Shown here in pieces: positions 24,619 to 36,082 of a DNA stretch of 64,000 bases (positions are counted from its first letter, which is position 1; every line of letters starts with the position of its first letter). This stretch comes from Catenulispora sp. MAP5-51. GTDB taxonomy: Bacteria > Actinomycetota > Actinomycetes > Streptomycetales > Catenulisporaceae. Location: contig NZ_JBGCCH010000017.1 in NCBI RefSeq assembly GCF_041261205.1, positions 124,001 through 188,000 of the forward strand, read 5' to 3'. A model generated the notes under the pieces. That model saw only the letters and a program-made list of their open reading frames with translations. It searched no databases and was not told where the DNA came from. Both the position numbers and the translations under genes were made by a program.

Positions 24619-26235
24619 ATGAACGAGAACACCACTGACCACTCCACTGACCGCACCACCGGCCACACCACGGACCACACGTCGGTCCTGATCGTCGGCG
24701 GCAGCATCGTGGGCGTCTCCGCCGCGCTGTTCCTCGCCTCCCGCGGCATCACGCCGATCCTGCTGGAGCAGCACGTCGGCATCTCGCCCCGGCTGCGCGC
24801 CAAGCTCTTCTATCCCCGCACCATGGAGGCGTACCGGGCGGTCGGGGCGGCCCAGGACATCTACGCGATCGAACACAGCCGCCCGCGCAGCGAGTACGCA
24901 GCCGTCGTCGAATCGCTGGCCGGCGCCGAGATCCGGCGCTGGCGCCTGCCCGCCGCCGACGACTACAGCGCCGTGTCGCCGTGTCAGGGCGCGATGGTCA
25001 AGCAGGGGGACGCCGAGCGCGTGCTGCGGACGCGGGCCTCCGCCGCGGGTGCGGACCTGCGCTTCGGGCATCGCTTGATCGGCTGGGAGCAGACGGCGCA
25101 GCGGGTCGCGGCTGAGGTGCTGGACGAACGCGGCGTCCGCTACGCGATAGAGGCCGACTACCTGCTGGCCGCCGACGGGAGCGCCAGCTCGGTCCGGGAG
25201 GCACTGGGGATAGCACGAAGCGGGGACCAGGCCCTTGCCTCCTGCATGGAGATGAGCTTCGCGGCGGATCTGCGCCCGCTGCTCGACGGCCGCCCGCTGG
25301 CGCTGGCCTTCGCCGACCAGCCCGGCCGCCCCTTCCTGTCGTGGACCACGGACCAGGACGCGGGAGCGGTGTCCGTCACCTACGACCCGGCGACCACGGA
25401 CCCGGACACCGAGTTCACACCAGAGCGCTGCCAGGCCGTCGTCGCGGCGGCCCTGGGCCTGCCCGCCTCCGACTTCCGCATCACCGGCGCGCGCCCCTGG
25501 CAGATGGCCGGCTGGGTCGCCGACACCTTCCGCGCCGACCGCGCGTTCCTCCTCGGCGACGCCGCCCACGTCTGCCCGCCGGTCGGCGGATTCGGCGCGA
25601 ACACCGGCATCCAGGACGCCTGGAACCTCGCCGCCAAGCTGGTATCCGTGCTGCGTGGCGACGCCGGGGCACGGCTGCTCGACCGGTACGAGGCCGAACG
25701 CCGCCCGATCGCGCAATTGACGGTCGGGCAGGCTGTAGCGCGCTTGGCTGGCGAGCGTGGTCAGGCTGGCGAGAGCAGGCAGGCGGTGCCAGTGCCAGTG
25801 CTCAGCGAGGCGGCTGTGGCGCTTGGCTATCGGTACCCCGGGACCGCCGACACCGAGACCGACAGCGTCTTGCCACTCGCCGCCGAACCCGACCACTGGC
25901 ACGGCGAACCCGGCACCCGCCTGCCGCACCTCCCGCTCGCCGACACCTCAAGCCTCGACCTGGTCCGCGATGGTCGCCACGCCCTCCTGACCGGCCCGCA
26001 AGGCCAGATCTGGGCCGAGGCAGCCCGCAGCCTCGACCCCTGCGGAGCCCTCCTGGATATCCCCGACATCCCGCCGTCGAGCGTCGGGCCCGAGTGCGGC
26101 ATCGGCGAGGACGGAGCGTTGCTCGTCCGCCCCGACGGCGTGGTGAGCTGGCGCGCTACACACCTCACCGCCGTACCCGCCGCGGATCTGGAGACCGCGC
26201 TCCAGCAGGCGCTGGCGCGCGACGCCGAGCTCTAA
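24619..26235 (+). CDS. FAD-dependent aromatic monooxygenase (PHBH-like)
   Basis: This 538-residue group A flavoprotein hydroxylase has the N-terminal Rossmann motif VLIVGGSIVGVSAALFL near residues 23-41. It also has the DG motif LLAADGSASSVR near 190 and the GD motif FLLGDAAHVCPPVGGFGANT near 310. A C-terminal thioredoxin-like domain follows, as in larger members such as the tetracycline/rifampicin and polyketide hydroxylases. It would use NAD(P)H and oxygen to hydroxylate an aromatic or polyketide substrate, possibly an antibiotic. The likely regulator is the divergent AsnC protein. The substrate is not evident. It overlaps the convergent exonuclease gene by 4 bp. Confidence 0.9.
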   Translation: MNENTTDHSTDRTTGHTTDHTSVLIVGGSIVGVSAALFLASRGITPILLEQHVGISPRLRAKLFYPRTMEAYRAVGAAQDIYAIEHSRPRSEYAAVVESLAGAEIRRWRLPAADDYSAVSPCQGAMVKQGDAERVLRTRASAAGADLRFGHRLIGWEQTAQRVAAEVLDERGVRYAIEADYLLAADGSASSVREALGIARSGDQALASCMEMSFAADLRPLLDGRPLALAFADQPGRPFLSWTTDQDAGAVSVTYDPATTDPDTEFTPERCQAVVAAALGLPASDFRITGARPWQMAGWVADTFRADRAFLLGDAAHVCPPVGGFGANTGIQDAWNLAAKLVSVLRGDAGARLLDRYEAERRPIAQLTVGQAVARLAGERGQAGESRQAVPVPVLSEAAVALGYRYPGTADTETDSVLPLAAEPDHWHGEPGTRLPHLPLADTSSLDLVRDGRHALLTGPQGQIWAEAARSLDPCGALLDIPDIPPSSVGPECGIGEDGALLVRPDGVVSWRATHLTAVPAADLETALQQALARDAEL

Positions 26236-27092
26236 CCGAGAGCCACGGCCTGCTCGACCGGCTTGCGCTGGGCCGGGATCGCCGCCATGTCCCAGTCGTA
26301 CACGCACGTCACCGGAGCGTGATCCGACCACCGCTCCGCATACGTGGCCGCCCGCTCCACGACCGCCGAGGCGGCGACCTCCGCGAGGTTCGCCGAGGCC
26401 ATCTGGTAGTCGATGCGCCAGCCGCTGTCGTTGTCGAAGGCCTTGCCGCGGAAGCTCCACCAGGAGTACGGGCCCTCGACGCCGGGGTGCAGGTTGCGGA
26501 CCACGTCGGCGTAGCCGGCGTTGGTGAGCACGCTGGTGAGCCACTGGCGTTCCTCGGGGAGGAAGCCGGAGTTCTTCTGGTTGGCCTTCCAGTTCTTGAT
26601 GTCGGCTTCCTGGTGGGCGATGTTCCAGTCGCCGCAGACCAGGACCGCTCGGCCGGTGGCGGCCGCCTCGGTGGTGAGGGTGGTCAGGTGGGCGTGGAAG
26701 GCTTCCATGAAGCGTTCCTTCTCGGCCTGGCGTTCGGTGCCCACTTCGCCGGCCGGGAGGTAGAGGCTCGCGACGGTCAGGGTCGGCAGGTGCATCTCGG
26801 CGTAGCGGCCGGAGGCGTCGAACTCGGGCGCGCCGAAGCCGATGCGGGTGGCGGTGGGGGCGATGCGGCTGAACAGGGCGACGCCGGCGCGGCCCTTGGT
26901 GGCGGCCGGGGCGACGACCGTGTGCCAGCCCTCGGGGGCGCGCAGGTGGGCCGGGAACTGGTCGGGCTCGGCTCGCACCTCCTGGAGGCACACGACATCG
27001 GCCGGGGTGGTGTTCAGCCACTCGGTGAAGCCCTTGGCGGCGGCGGCGCGGATGCCGTTGACGTTGACGGTGGAGACGGTCAGCACGCGCAC
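26232..27092 (-). CDS. Exonuclease III-family AP endonuclease
   Basis: This ~286-residue member of the endonuclease/exonuclease/phosphatase fold repairs abasic sites in DNA and trims 3' ends. Motifs are VNVNGIRAA at the N-terminus, CLQEVRAEP with the metal-binding Glu, CGDWNIAHQEAD with Asp and Asn, and WSDHAPVT with the catalytic Asp-His. It is the ExoA-like type usually found as a second copy beside XthA in actinomycetes. GTG 27092 (reading MRVLTVSTVNVNG) is used; GTG 27086 is nearly as likely. Confidence 0.93.
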   Translation of the reverse strand: MRVLTVSTVNVNGIRAAAAKGFTEWLNTTPADVVCLQEVRAEPDQFPAHLRAPEGWHTVVAPAATKGRAGVALFSRIAPTATRIGFGAPEFDASGRYAEMHLPTLTVASLYLPAGEVGTERQAEKERFMEAFHAHLTTLTTEAAATGRAVLVCGDWNIAHQEADIKNWKANQKNSGFLPEERQWLTSVLTNAGYADVVRNLHPGVEGPYSWWSFRGKAFDNDSGWRIDYQMASANLAEVAASAVVERAATYAERWSDHAPVTCVYDWDMAAIPAQRKPVEQAVALG

Positions 27093-27200
27093 CAGCGTAA
27101 CGGGCGCCGGGGACCGGCACGGCCATCGGCACCGGCGGTGACCGGCGCGTTCGAGGTAATCGAGATGACGGCGGCCGGGTATCACCGGCATCATGCCTGG

Positions 27201-28181
27201 ATGACGAGCCCATCGGACCGATCAGGTCGGACGCTTCCAGCCGCCAGTGGTGTGCGCGCGCCGTGGTCCACTGTGCCGGAACACCTCCAGGCCCGCGTCC
27301 TGGCGATGCTGGGCGGGGGAGAAGTGGTCGAGGCGGTGTCGCAGACCGGCGGTTTCTCGCCGGGTCCGGCGGTACGGCTGCGGACCTCGGCCGGGCGCCG
27401 GGCGTTCGTGAAGGCGGTCAGCGCGGAGTCGAACCCTGATTCGCCGAGCATGCACCGCCGGGAGGCCGCCTACTCCGCCCAGATGCCCGAGCACGCGCCG
27501 GTGCCCAAGCTCCTGGGCTCCCTGGACGAGGACGGCTGGGTGATCCTGGTCTTCGAGGAGATCGACGGCCACAACCCGGGCCCGGACTGGGATCCGGACG
27601 AGCTGCGCAGGACCGTCGAGGCCCTGGGCGAGATGTCGGCGCTGCTGACCCCCTCGCCGTTCGACGCGCCGCCGGTCGCCAAGGAACTGGCCGGCTTCAC
27701 CGGCTGGCGCACCTTGGCGAAGGCGTACGCGAACGGAGAGGACGACCTGGCCTGGCTCGACCCGTGGGCCGTCGAGCGCTTGGACCGGCTGGCCGCGATC
27801 GAGGAGGCGATGGCCCCGCTGTGCGTCGGCGACACGCTCGTCAACCTGGATGTGCGCGCCGACAACATCCTGATCGCCGCTGACCGCGTCTACTTCGTGG
27901 ACTGGCCGTGGGCCTCGCGGGGCGCGGCGTGGCTGGACATGGCGCTGTTCGTGCCGAACGTCTGGATGTACGGCGGGCCGGAACTGGCGCGCGTGGTCAT
28001 GGAGCATCCGGTGCTGACCGCCGCCGATCCCGAGGCGGTGCGAGCCTTCGCCGTCGGTCTCATCGGCATGATCACGTACGCCGGCCGCCGGCCCTCCCCG
28101 CCCGGATTGCCGACGCTGCGTACCTTCCAGCAGGCCTTCAGCACCGCCGGTCTGGAGTGGATCCGAAGCCTGATGGAGTGA
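27201..28181 (+). CDS. Aminoglycoside phosphotransferase-like kinase
   Basis: This 326-residue APH/choline-kinase-fold protein has an N-lobe Lys in AFVKAVS near residue 73, a catalytic loop LVNLDVRADNILI near 215-227 and a metal-binding DWPWAS near 235. The usual leading His of HxDxxxxN is Leu here, but Asp and Asn are kept. Family members phosphorylate aminoglycosides, homoserine, sugars or other small hydroxylated compounds. There is no context that selects a substrate, so antibiotic resistance should not be assumed. ATG 27201 is the only in-frame start before the conserved region. Confidence 0.85.
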   Translation: MTSPSDRSGRTLPAASGVRAPWSTVPEHLQARVLAMLGGGEVVEAVSQTGGFSPGPAVRLRTSAGRRAFVKAVSAESNPDSPSMHRREAAYSAQMPEHAPVPKLLGSLDEDGWVILVFEEIDGHNPGPDWDPDELRRTVEALGEMSALLTPSPFDAPPVAKELAGFTGWRTLAKAYANGEDDLAWLDPWAVERLDRLAAIEEAMAPLCVGDTLVNLDVRADNILIAADRVYFVDWPWASRGAAWLDMALFVPNVWMYGGPELARVVMEHPVLTAADPEAVRAFAVGLIGMITYAGRRPSPPGLPTLRTFQQAFSTAGLEWIRSLME

Positions 28182-28226
28182 GGCATGGACTGAGGTTCGG
28201 CTTGCGGGCACATGACTCTTCCGCTT

Positions 28227-28244
28227 TTAACGCAATCGCGTTAA
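28227..28244. promoter_or_regulatory. TetR operator-like palindrome
   Basis: TTAACGC-aatc-GCGTTAA is a perfect seven-base inverted repeat placed 10 bp before the tetR GTG. The size and spacing fit an autoregulatory TetR operator covering the promoter of a leaderless or near-leaderless transcript. Confidence 0.55.
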
Positions 28245-28254
28245 CGTGCGCAGC

Positions 28255-28890
28255 GTGAGCGCACGGATCAGGATCCTGGAAGCGGCCGAGCGGCGTTTCG
28301 CCGAGGACGGCATCGAGGCGGTGTCCCTGCGGCAGATCGCCGCCGAGTCCGGCCAGCGCAACACCTCGGCCGTGGCCTACCACTTCGGCACGCGGGCCGC
28401 GCTGGTCGGCGCCCTGTACGAACACCGCATGACGCCGATCAACGCGCGGCGCCTGGAGTTTCTGGCGGCGAATCCCGACGCCGACGTGCGCACGTATGTC
28501 AGAGCTCTGGTCGAACCACTGGCCGGGACGCTGACCGACGCCGAGAAGGCCGGGCGCCCCTCCTGGTATCTGCGCTTCCTCGCCGAGGCGATGCGCTACC
28601 CGGAGTACGACCCGGCGTCGGTGGCGATCGCCCTGGAACGGCCGGAGGCCTCCAGCATCCGGGCCCTGATATCCGGTCTGCTGGCGGCGACCGGCCCGCT
28701 GCGGCTGCCGCCGGGCGTCTTCGCCGAACGGATGCGCCTGCTGGCACTGCTGGTCATCACGTCCCTGGCCGATCGTGAACGGCATCCGGGGACCGGCGTC
28801 GGCACCGAGACGCTGGTCGCCGCCGGGGCCGCGATCCTGGCCGATCCACCGCAACCACCGCAACCGCCGCAACCACCGCACGAGGAGTGA
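28255..28890 (+). CDS. TetR/AcrR-family regulator
   Basis: This 211-residue regulator has the N-terminal helix-turn-helix ILEAAERRFAEDGIEAVSL ... AVAYHFGTRAALVGAL (residues ~6-55). The C-terminal ligand domain includes a PSWYLRFLAEAM segment, and the protein ends in a PPQ repeat. GTG 28255 gives the usual MSARIRILEAA start. A palindrome at 28227-28244 probably binds it. The dioxygenase gene starts 3 bp downstream, so the pair should be one transcript and the regulator may respond to the dioxygenase substrate. Confidence 0.9.
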   Translation: MSARIRILEAAERRFAEDGIEAVSLRQIAAESGQRNTSAVAYHFGTRAALVGALYEHRMTPINARRLEFLAANPDADVRTYVRALVEPLAGTLTDAEKAGRPSWYLRFLAEAMRYPEYDPASVAIALERPEASSIRALISGLLAATGPLRLPPGVFAERMRLLALLVITSLADRERHPGTGVGTETLVAAGAAILADPPQPPQPPQPPHEE

Positions 28891-28893
28891 GCG

Positions 28894-29817
28894 ATGGCCC
28901 CCTATCCCACCCTGCAAGCCCTGCTCTCCGGCCGCGGTCTGGCCGCCGGTCCTCGCAGAGGTCTGCGACGCCTGCCCGAGGGCGAGGAATCCCAGCCGTA
29001 CGACCACATCACGGTCGCGCCGTGCACTTCGCTGATCGGCGCGCAGATTTCGGGCATCGATCTCGCCGAACCGGTCACGCCCGAGGTATTCGCCGAACTC
29101 GACCGCGCGCTGCTGGAATTCAAGGTCCTGTTTTTCCGTGATCAGCACCGGGTCACCGGGGCCCGGCATCGCGATTTCGCGCAAATGTGGGGCGAATTGG
29201 AGGTCCATCCCTTCCTGCCGCAAGGGGAGGTCGCGGAGATCGTGCGATTCGAGAAGGGGGCAGAGAACGCCGGCGTGGAGAACGTCTGGCATGCCGACGT
29301 CACCTGGCGCGAGAAGCCGGCGCTCGGCTCGGTGCTGCGGGCCGTGGAGGTGCCCGAGGCCGGCGGCGACACCTGCTTCGCGGACATGGCCGCCGCCTAC
29401 GACTTCCTGCCCGAGCACGTCAAGACGGCGATCCGGGGCCGGGTCGCGGTGCACGACTTCACGCTGCCGTTCGGCATCGGCATGGACCCGGACAAGCTCA
29501 AGGAGATGCAGGAGAAGTACCCGGCGGTGGAGCATCCGGTGGTGCGGATCCATCCCCGGACCGGCCGGCGCACGCTGTTCGTGAACGGGATCTTCACCAC
29601 GCACATCGTCGGGCTGCCGGAGGAGGAGAGCGAGGAGCTGCTGAAACTGTTGTTCCAGCAGGCCTCCGTGCCGGAGTACCAGGTGCGGTTCAAGTGGGAG
29701 GCCGGCTCGATCGCGTTCTGGGACAACCGGGCCGTGCAGCACTATGCGGTCAGTGACTATTTTCCGCAGCGCCGGGTGATGGAGCGTGCTGCGATTCTGG
29801 GTGATCGGCCTCGGTAG
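28894..29817 (+). CDS. TauD/TfdA-family 2-oxoglutarate dioxygenase
   Basis: This 307-residue non-heme iron enzyme couples 2-oxoglutarate decarboxylation to hydroxylation of a small substrate, as in taurine or 2,4-D degradation. Iron ligands are His133 and Asp135 in WHADVTW and a distal His near 289 in NRAVQHYAV. The 2-oxoglutarate-binding Arg is in the following QRRVMER. The substrate is not defined. The N-terminal ~40 residues extend beyond typical TauD. The gene is co-transcribed with tetR and its 3' end overlaps the convergent NYN gene by 68 bp. Confidence 0.9.
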   Translation: MAPYPTLQALLSGRGLAAGPRRGLRRLPEGEESQPYDHITVAPCTSLIGAQISGIDLAEPVTPEVFAELDRALLEFKVLFFRDQHRVTGARHRDFAQMWGELEVHPFLPQGEVAEIVRFEKGAENAGVENVWHADVTWREKPALGSVLRAVEVPEAGGDTCFADMAAAYDFLPEHVKTAIRGRVAVHDFTLPFGIGMDPDKLKEMQEKYPAVEHPVVRIHPRTGRRTLFVNGIFTTHIVGLPEEESEELLKLLFQQASVPEYQVRFKWEAGSIAFWDNRAVQHYAVSDYFPQRRVMERAAILGDRPR

Positions 29818-31078
29818 GCGTAGGCGGGGCCGGCTGCACGGGCGGCGGGGACTGGGGGGCGGGGACGGTCGGCGGCGAGGGCTGCGGGGCGGGGACGGCC
29901 GGCGGCTCGCCGGTGGTCGGGGCTTCGGGTGCGGGCGCTGCGGGCGGTGCCGGTGCCGGCGCGGGTGCCGGTGACTCCGAGGCCGCCCCGGGCCCGGCCC
30001 CGGCCGCTGCCCAGGCTCCGGCGTCGGCCACACCCTCCCCGCCGTGCTGCTCCCGCCACTTCTTCAGACCGTCCAGGAACCCGGCGCGCAACTCGTGCTT
30101 GATCGGCTCCAGCTCCGCCTCCCAGGTGTCGATGCCCAGGTCGTTGGCGAAGCGCAGCAGGTCCGGGTCCAGGTCGTGCGGGACCCAGGTCCAGGTCGCG
30201 GTCCAGTCGGTGAGCCGGCGGCGCTCGGCCTCGGTGGCCCGGGCCATCCAGCGCGCCACGTAGGCCCGGCCGACGTCGATGGGCTCGGCGCGGCCCATGC
30301 TCTTGTTCTCCTCGGCGTCCAGGAAGCGCTGGGTCGGGGAGGTGACCTGCCACAGTTTGGGGAAGCGGCTGTTGGCCAGCGGGCTCTTGGGCGTCTCGGT
30401 GGGGTGCAGGACGCGCTGCGGCATGTCCAGCGGCGAGGGGAAGGCCTTGTGGGCGGGCTTGGCGTGTTCGCCGTGTTCGCCGTGGCTCCCGGGCTTGGCC
30501 GGTTCGCAGCCGCCGTGCTCGCCATGGACGGCCGAGGGTTTCACCCAGACGTAGGGCTTGAGCCACTCCTCGGACAGCGTCATCGACTTGTCCACCGCGG
30601 CGATCAGCTCCAGCGACTGGTTGTAGTCCGAGGCCGCGCCCCACAGGTGGATGCGGGTTCCGTACTCCTGGGCCTCCTCGACCGCGTGCAGCAGGTCCTC
30701 GTCGCCGCTGACCAGCACCACGTCGGCGACCGCGCGCTTGCGGGCCAGGCCCGTGAGGTCGGCGTGCAGGAAGGTGTCGACGCCCTTCTGTTCGTACTTG
30801 CCGTCGTCGCGCCGGACCAGCTTGCCCAGCCGCAGCTTGACCCCGTCCAGGACGCGCAGCAGCCGCTGGTCCCGGGTCGGGCCGGTGGCCGGGGCGGCGT
30901 CGTACCAGTACACGCGCAGGACCGGCAGCCCGGTCTCGGCGGCGGCGCGCTCGGTCAGCGCGGTCACCAGGCCCGGGTAGTCGACGTCGATCCCGGGGCG
31001 GCCGGGGTCGCCGCTCACCACGTTCGCGGCGGCGGCCAGCACATATCCAGCGTCGACCAGCACGGCACAGCGATCCAT
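29750..31078 (-). CDS. NYN-domain (PIN-like) putative nuclease
   Basis: This 442-residue protein begins with an NYN domain (residues ~1-165). Conserved acids appear in AVLVDAGY, in GVDTFLHADL and in LVSGDEDLLHAVEEA. These are the metal-binding residues of PIN-like ribonucleases. A middle region (WVKPSAVHGEHGG ... FPKLWQVTSPTQRF) and a Trp-rich helical segment follow. The last ~90 residues are Pro/Ala low complexity. It probably binds or cleaves RNA, but the target is unknown. The repetitive tail overlaps the dioxygenase 3' end by 68 bp. Confidence 0.87.
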   Translation of the reverse strand: MDRCAVLVDAGYVLAAAANVVSGDPGRPGIDVDYPGLVTALTERAAAETGLPVLRVYWYDAAPATGPTRDQRLLRVLDGVKLRLGKLVRRDDGKYEQKGVDTFLHADLTGLARKRAVADVVLVSGDEDLLHAVEEAQEYGTRIHLWGAASDYNQSLELIAAVDKSMTLSEEWLKPYVWVKPSAVHGEHGGCEPAKPGSHGEHGEHAKPAHKAFPSPLDMPQRVLHPTETPKSPLANSRFPKLWQVTSPTQRFLDAEENKSMGRAEPIDVGRAYVARWMARATEAERRRLTDWTATWTWVPHDLDPDLLRFANDLGIDTWEAELEPIKHELRAGFLDGLKKWREQHGGEGVADAGAWAAAGAGPGAASESPAPAPAPAPPAAPAPEAPTTGEPPAVPAPQPSPPTVPAPQSPPPVQPAPPTPTEADHPESQHAPSPGAAENSH

Positions 31079-31175
31079 TGGCTAAAAGTGTCACATGGTC
31101 GCGGAACGTGGCAACACGACAGACCGGCAGTCACACGGCTTTACCGAATAAGCCCGCTGACGGCAGAATCAGGGC

Positions 31176-31943
31176 ATGGGGACACTCGGGGGGATGATGA
31201 CTGAGTTCTCGCAGCGCCGTCGGCGAATGCGGAATATGACAGCAATATGCGTTGTCGCGATCATCGCGGCGGCGCTCCAGGGCTGCGCGAGCAGCGGCAC
31301 GGTGGCGGGCCCGGGCCAGACGGCTCCGACGGGGACGGCCTCCAGCAGCCCCGCGGCGTCGCCGACGCAGACCGCGAGCCCGACCGGGACGGCGTCGGAC
31401 TCCGATACCGCGACCACGGCCTCGACCACGGCATTGGCCGCCAGCTCGAGCACGACCACCGCCCCCGCCGCGCCGGCCACCGGCGGCTGGACCCCGCAGG
31501 GCCAGCTGGCGAACCCCGAACAGATCGACCAGGTGGTGAACCCCGACAAGTCGGTCACCGCGACCTGGCCGAAGGGCGCCCCGCCCGGCAAGGCGCTGAC
31601 CATCAAGATGCGCGCCGCCCGCAACGGCGCCAAGATCGTGATCCACCTGGCCATCGACAACGAGAGCGGCCAGCAGGTCAGCATGAGCGAGGGCGTGTTC
31701 ACCGGCGGCACGGTCCTGGACGCCTCGGGCAACGACCTGAACATGGACAACTTCGACCCGCTGTGGACCCTCGGCAGCGGCAGCTCGGACGGCAACATCG
31801 ACCCGGGCCAGCCCCTGATCGGCGACTTCGTGGTCGACGCCCCGGCCGGGGGCTCGACGCTGAACGCCTACTGGACGCAGGCGGTCTCCGAGGGCGGGAT
31901 CATGAGCGGGATCATCCTGATCCGGGATATTCCGATCAACTGA
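31176..31943 (+). CDS. Putative lipoprotein with Thr/Ser-rich linker
   Basis: This 255-residue protein has an Arg-rich N-terminus, a hydrophobic segment and lipobox LQGC, so the lipidated Cys is near residue 37. A long Thr/Ser/Ala linker (residues ~40-100) follows. The C-terminal beta domain includes ALTIKMRAARNGAKIVIHLA and resembles extracellular immunoglobulin-like domains (DUF4352-like), though I cannot name it firmly. ATG 31176 is used; ATG 31194 or 31197, just after GGGGGG, are alternatives that keep the lipobox. A strong terminator follows. Confidence 0.72.
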   Translation: MGTLGGMMTEFSQRRRRMRNMTAICVVAIIAAALQGCASSGTVAGPGQTAPTGTASSSPAASPTQTASPTGTASDSDTATTASTTALAASSSTTTAPAAPATGGWTPQGQLANPEQIDQVVNPDKSVTATWPKGAPPGKALTIKMRAARNGAKIVIHLAIDNESGQQVSMSEGVFTGGTVLDASGNDLNMDNFDPLWTLGSGSSDGNIDPGQPLIGDFVVDAPAGGSTLNAYWTQAVSEGGIMSGIILIRDIPIN

Positions 31944-31980
31944 CGTTCGGGGCGGGCGGGGTGTGCATTCGAAGGAGTGT

Positions 31981-32026
31981 AGAAGCGCGCCCCCGGATCC
32001 CGAGCGGGATCCGGGGGCGCGCTTCT
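31981..32026. terminator. Bidirectional terminator, 22-bp perfect stem
   Basis: Bases 31981-32002 are perfectly complementary to 32005-32026 around a two-base loop, with AGAAGCGCGCC on the left and GGCGCGCTTCT on the right. The structure lies between the convergent lipoprotein and ileS stops and ends in the T-rich TTCTTG on the plus strand. Confidence 0.9.
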
Positions 32027-32030
32027 TGCG

Positions 32031-35237
<3,207 letters not shown>

Positions 35238-35540
35238 GACCGCGGTGCCTTCCTTCGTCGTAGGTCTCAAAACCGACGAAGGGACGACACTGGCACTCCC
35301 TATACAGAGCGACTCTCTATATAAGGGGCCGGTACCGCGGTACCACCCTCCTTGACACACCGCGGTCAACGGTATGTCCACTTCATTGGTATCCGGCCGG
35401 GTCTACTCGGGCTCGGGCCCTTTCTTCCGGCGGCTCGGGGGTGATTTTCGCGCGGCGTCCGCCTCCGGGCTCGCACCGTCCCCGGATCGCTGAGGCTTTC
35501 CCGCCGCGCTACTCGTCCCGTCGCTGCCTGCTCGGGTACT
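35238..35540 (-). promoter_or_regulatory. T-box riboswitch leader of ileS
   Basis: On the minus strand the leader contains the conserved T-box AGGGTGGTACCGCG (35349 down to 35336), which pairs with uncharged tRNA ends. Upstream is a stem I region with a candidate ATC isoleucine specifier (35487-35485) in the context GCGATCCGGGG. Between the T-box and the start, CCTTCGTCG pairs with CGACGAAGG (35252-35282), partly hiding the GAAGGAAGG ribosome site. This matches translational T-boxes of actinobacterial ileS: uncharged tRNA-Ile should open the ribosome site. Outer limits of stem I are approximate. Confidence 0.9.
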
Positions 35541-35558
35541 CGTGTCATTGTAAGCGGT

Positions 35559-35837
35559 ATGGAGGAGCTCCGAATTCCAATTCGCGTGAAGCCCGGAAGC
35601 TCCCGCACGAGGGTCGGCGGACGGCACGGTGATCGGTCACTCATCGTGGCCGTCACGGCCAAGGCGGTCGACGGCGCGGCGACCGAAGCGGCGCTCCGAG
35701 CGGTCGCCGATGCCTTGGGAATGCCCCGCCGCGCGGTCGTGTTGATCACCGGAGCCACCTCGCGCGACAAAGTCTTAGGTGTTTCTTCGGAAGACCCGGA
35801 AACGCTGCGCGAGCTGGTGCGGGACCTGCTCGGCTGA
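35559..35837 (+). CDS. DUF167/YggU-family protein
   Basis: This 92-residue protein matches the small DUF167 family: IPIRVKPGSSRTRVGG at the start, LIVAVTAKAVDGAATEAALRAVADALG, and LITGATSRDKVLGV. Structures of relatives exist but no function is established. It is divergent from ileS, so its promoter must lie beside or within the DNA for the T-box leader's upstream part. The ATG is followed immediately by GAGGAG, and no clear upstream ribosome site is seen, so translation may be leaderless. Confidence 0.92.
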   Translation: MEELRIPIRVKPGSSRTRVGGRHGDRSLIVAVTAKAVDGAATEAALRAVADALGMPRRAVVLITGATSRDKVLGVSSEDPETLRELVRDLLG

Positions 35838-36082
35838 ACCGGGCGCGATCCCGCGGAAGACCCGCTTCAGCAGCTCGCGGCGACCACTTAGCCCGAACGA
35901 GTGAATGTTTGGTGCGCGTGTGTTCGACGGGAACTGGTGGGCGGGTTGGGACGTTTCTCCCCTCACGAAGCGTGATTAGCGGGGGCTCGGTGCGGGCACG
36001 CTACACGTCGCGTGTGAGTTGGGGGCGGACGGGTTGTGATGCTCGGCATGAGCGCACTGCGCCGCCACGTCAGAGAGCGAGG

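Noticed and set aside
24535-25929. Upstream extension of the AsnC gene antisense to the monooxygenase
   Set aside because: No family resemblance before MNTTDFDPIDEQIL; the ATG at 24534 is the natural start.
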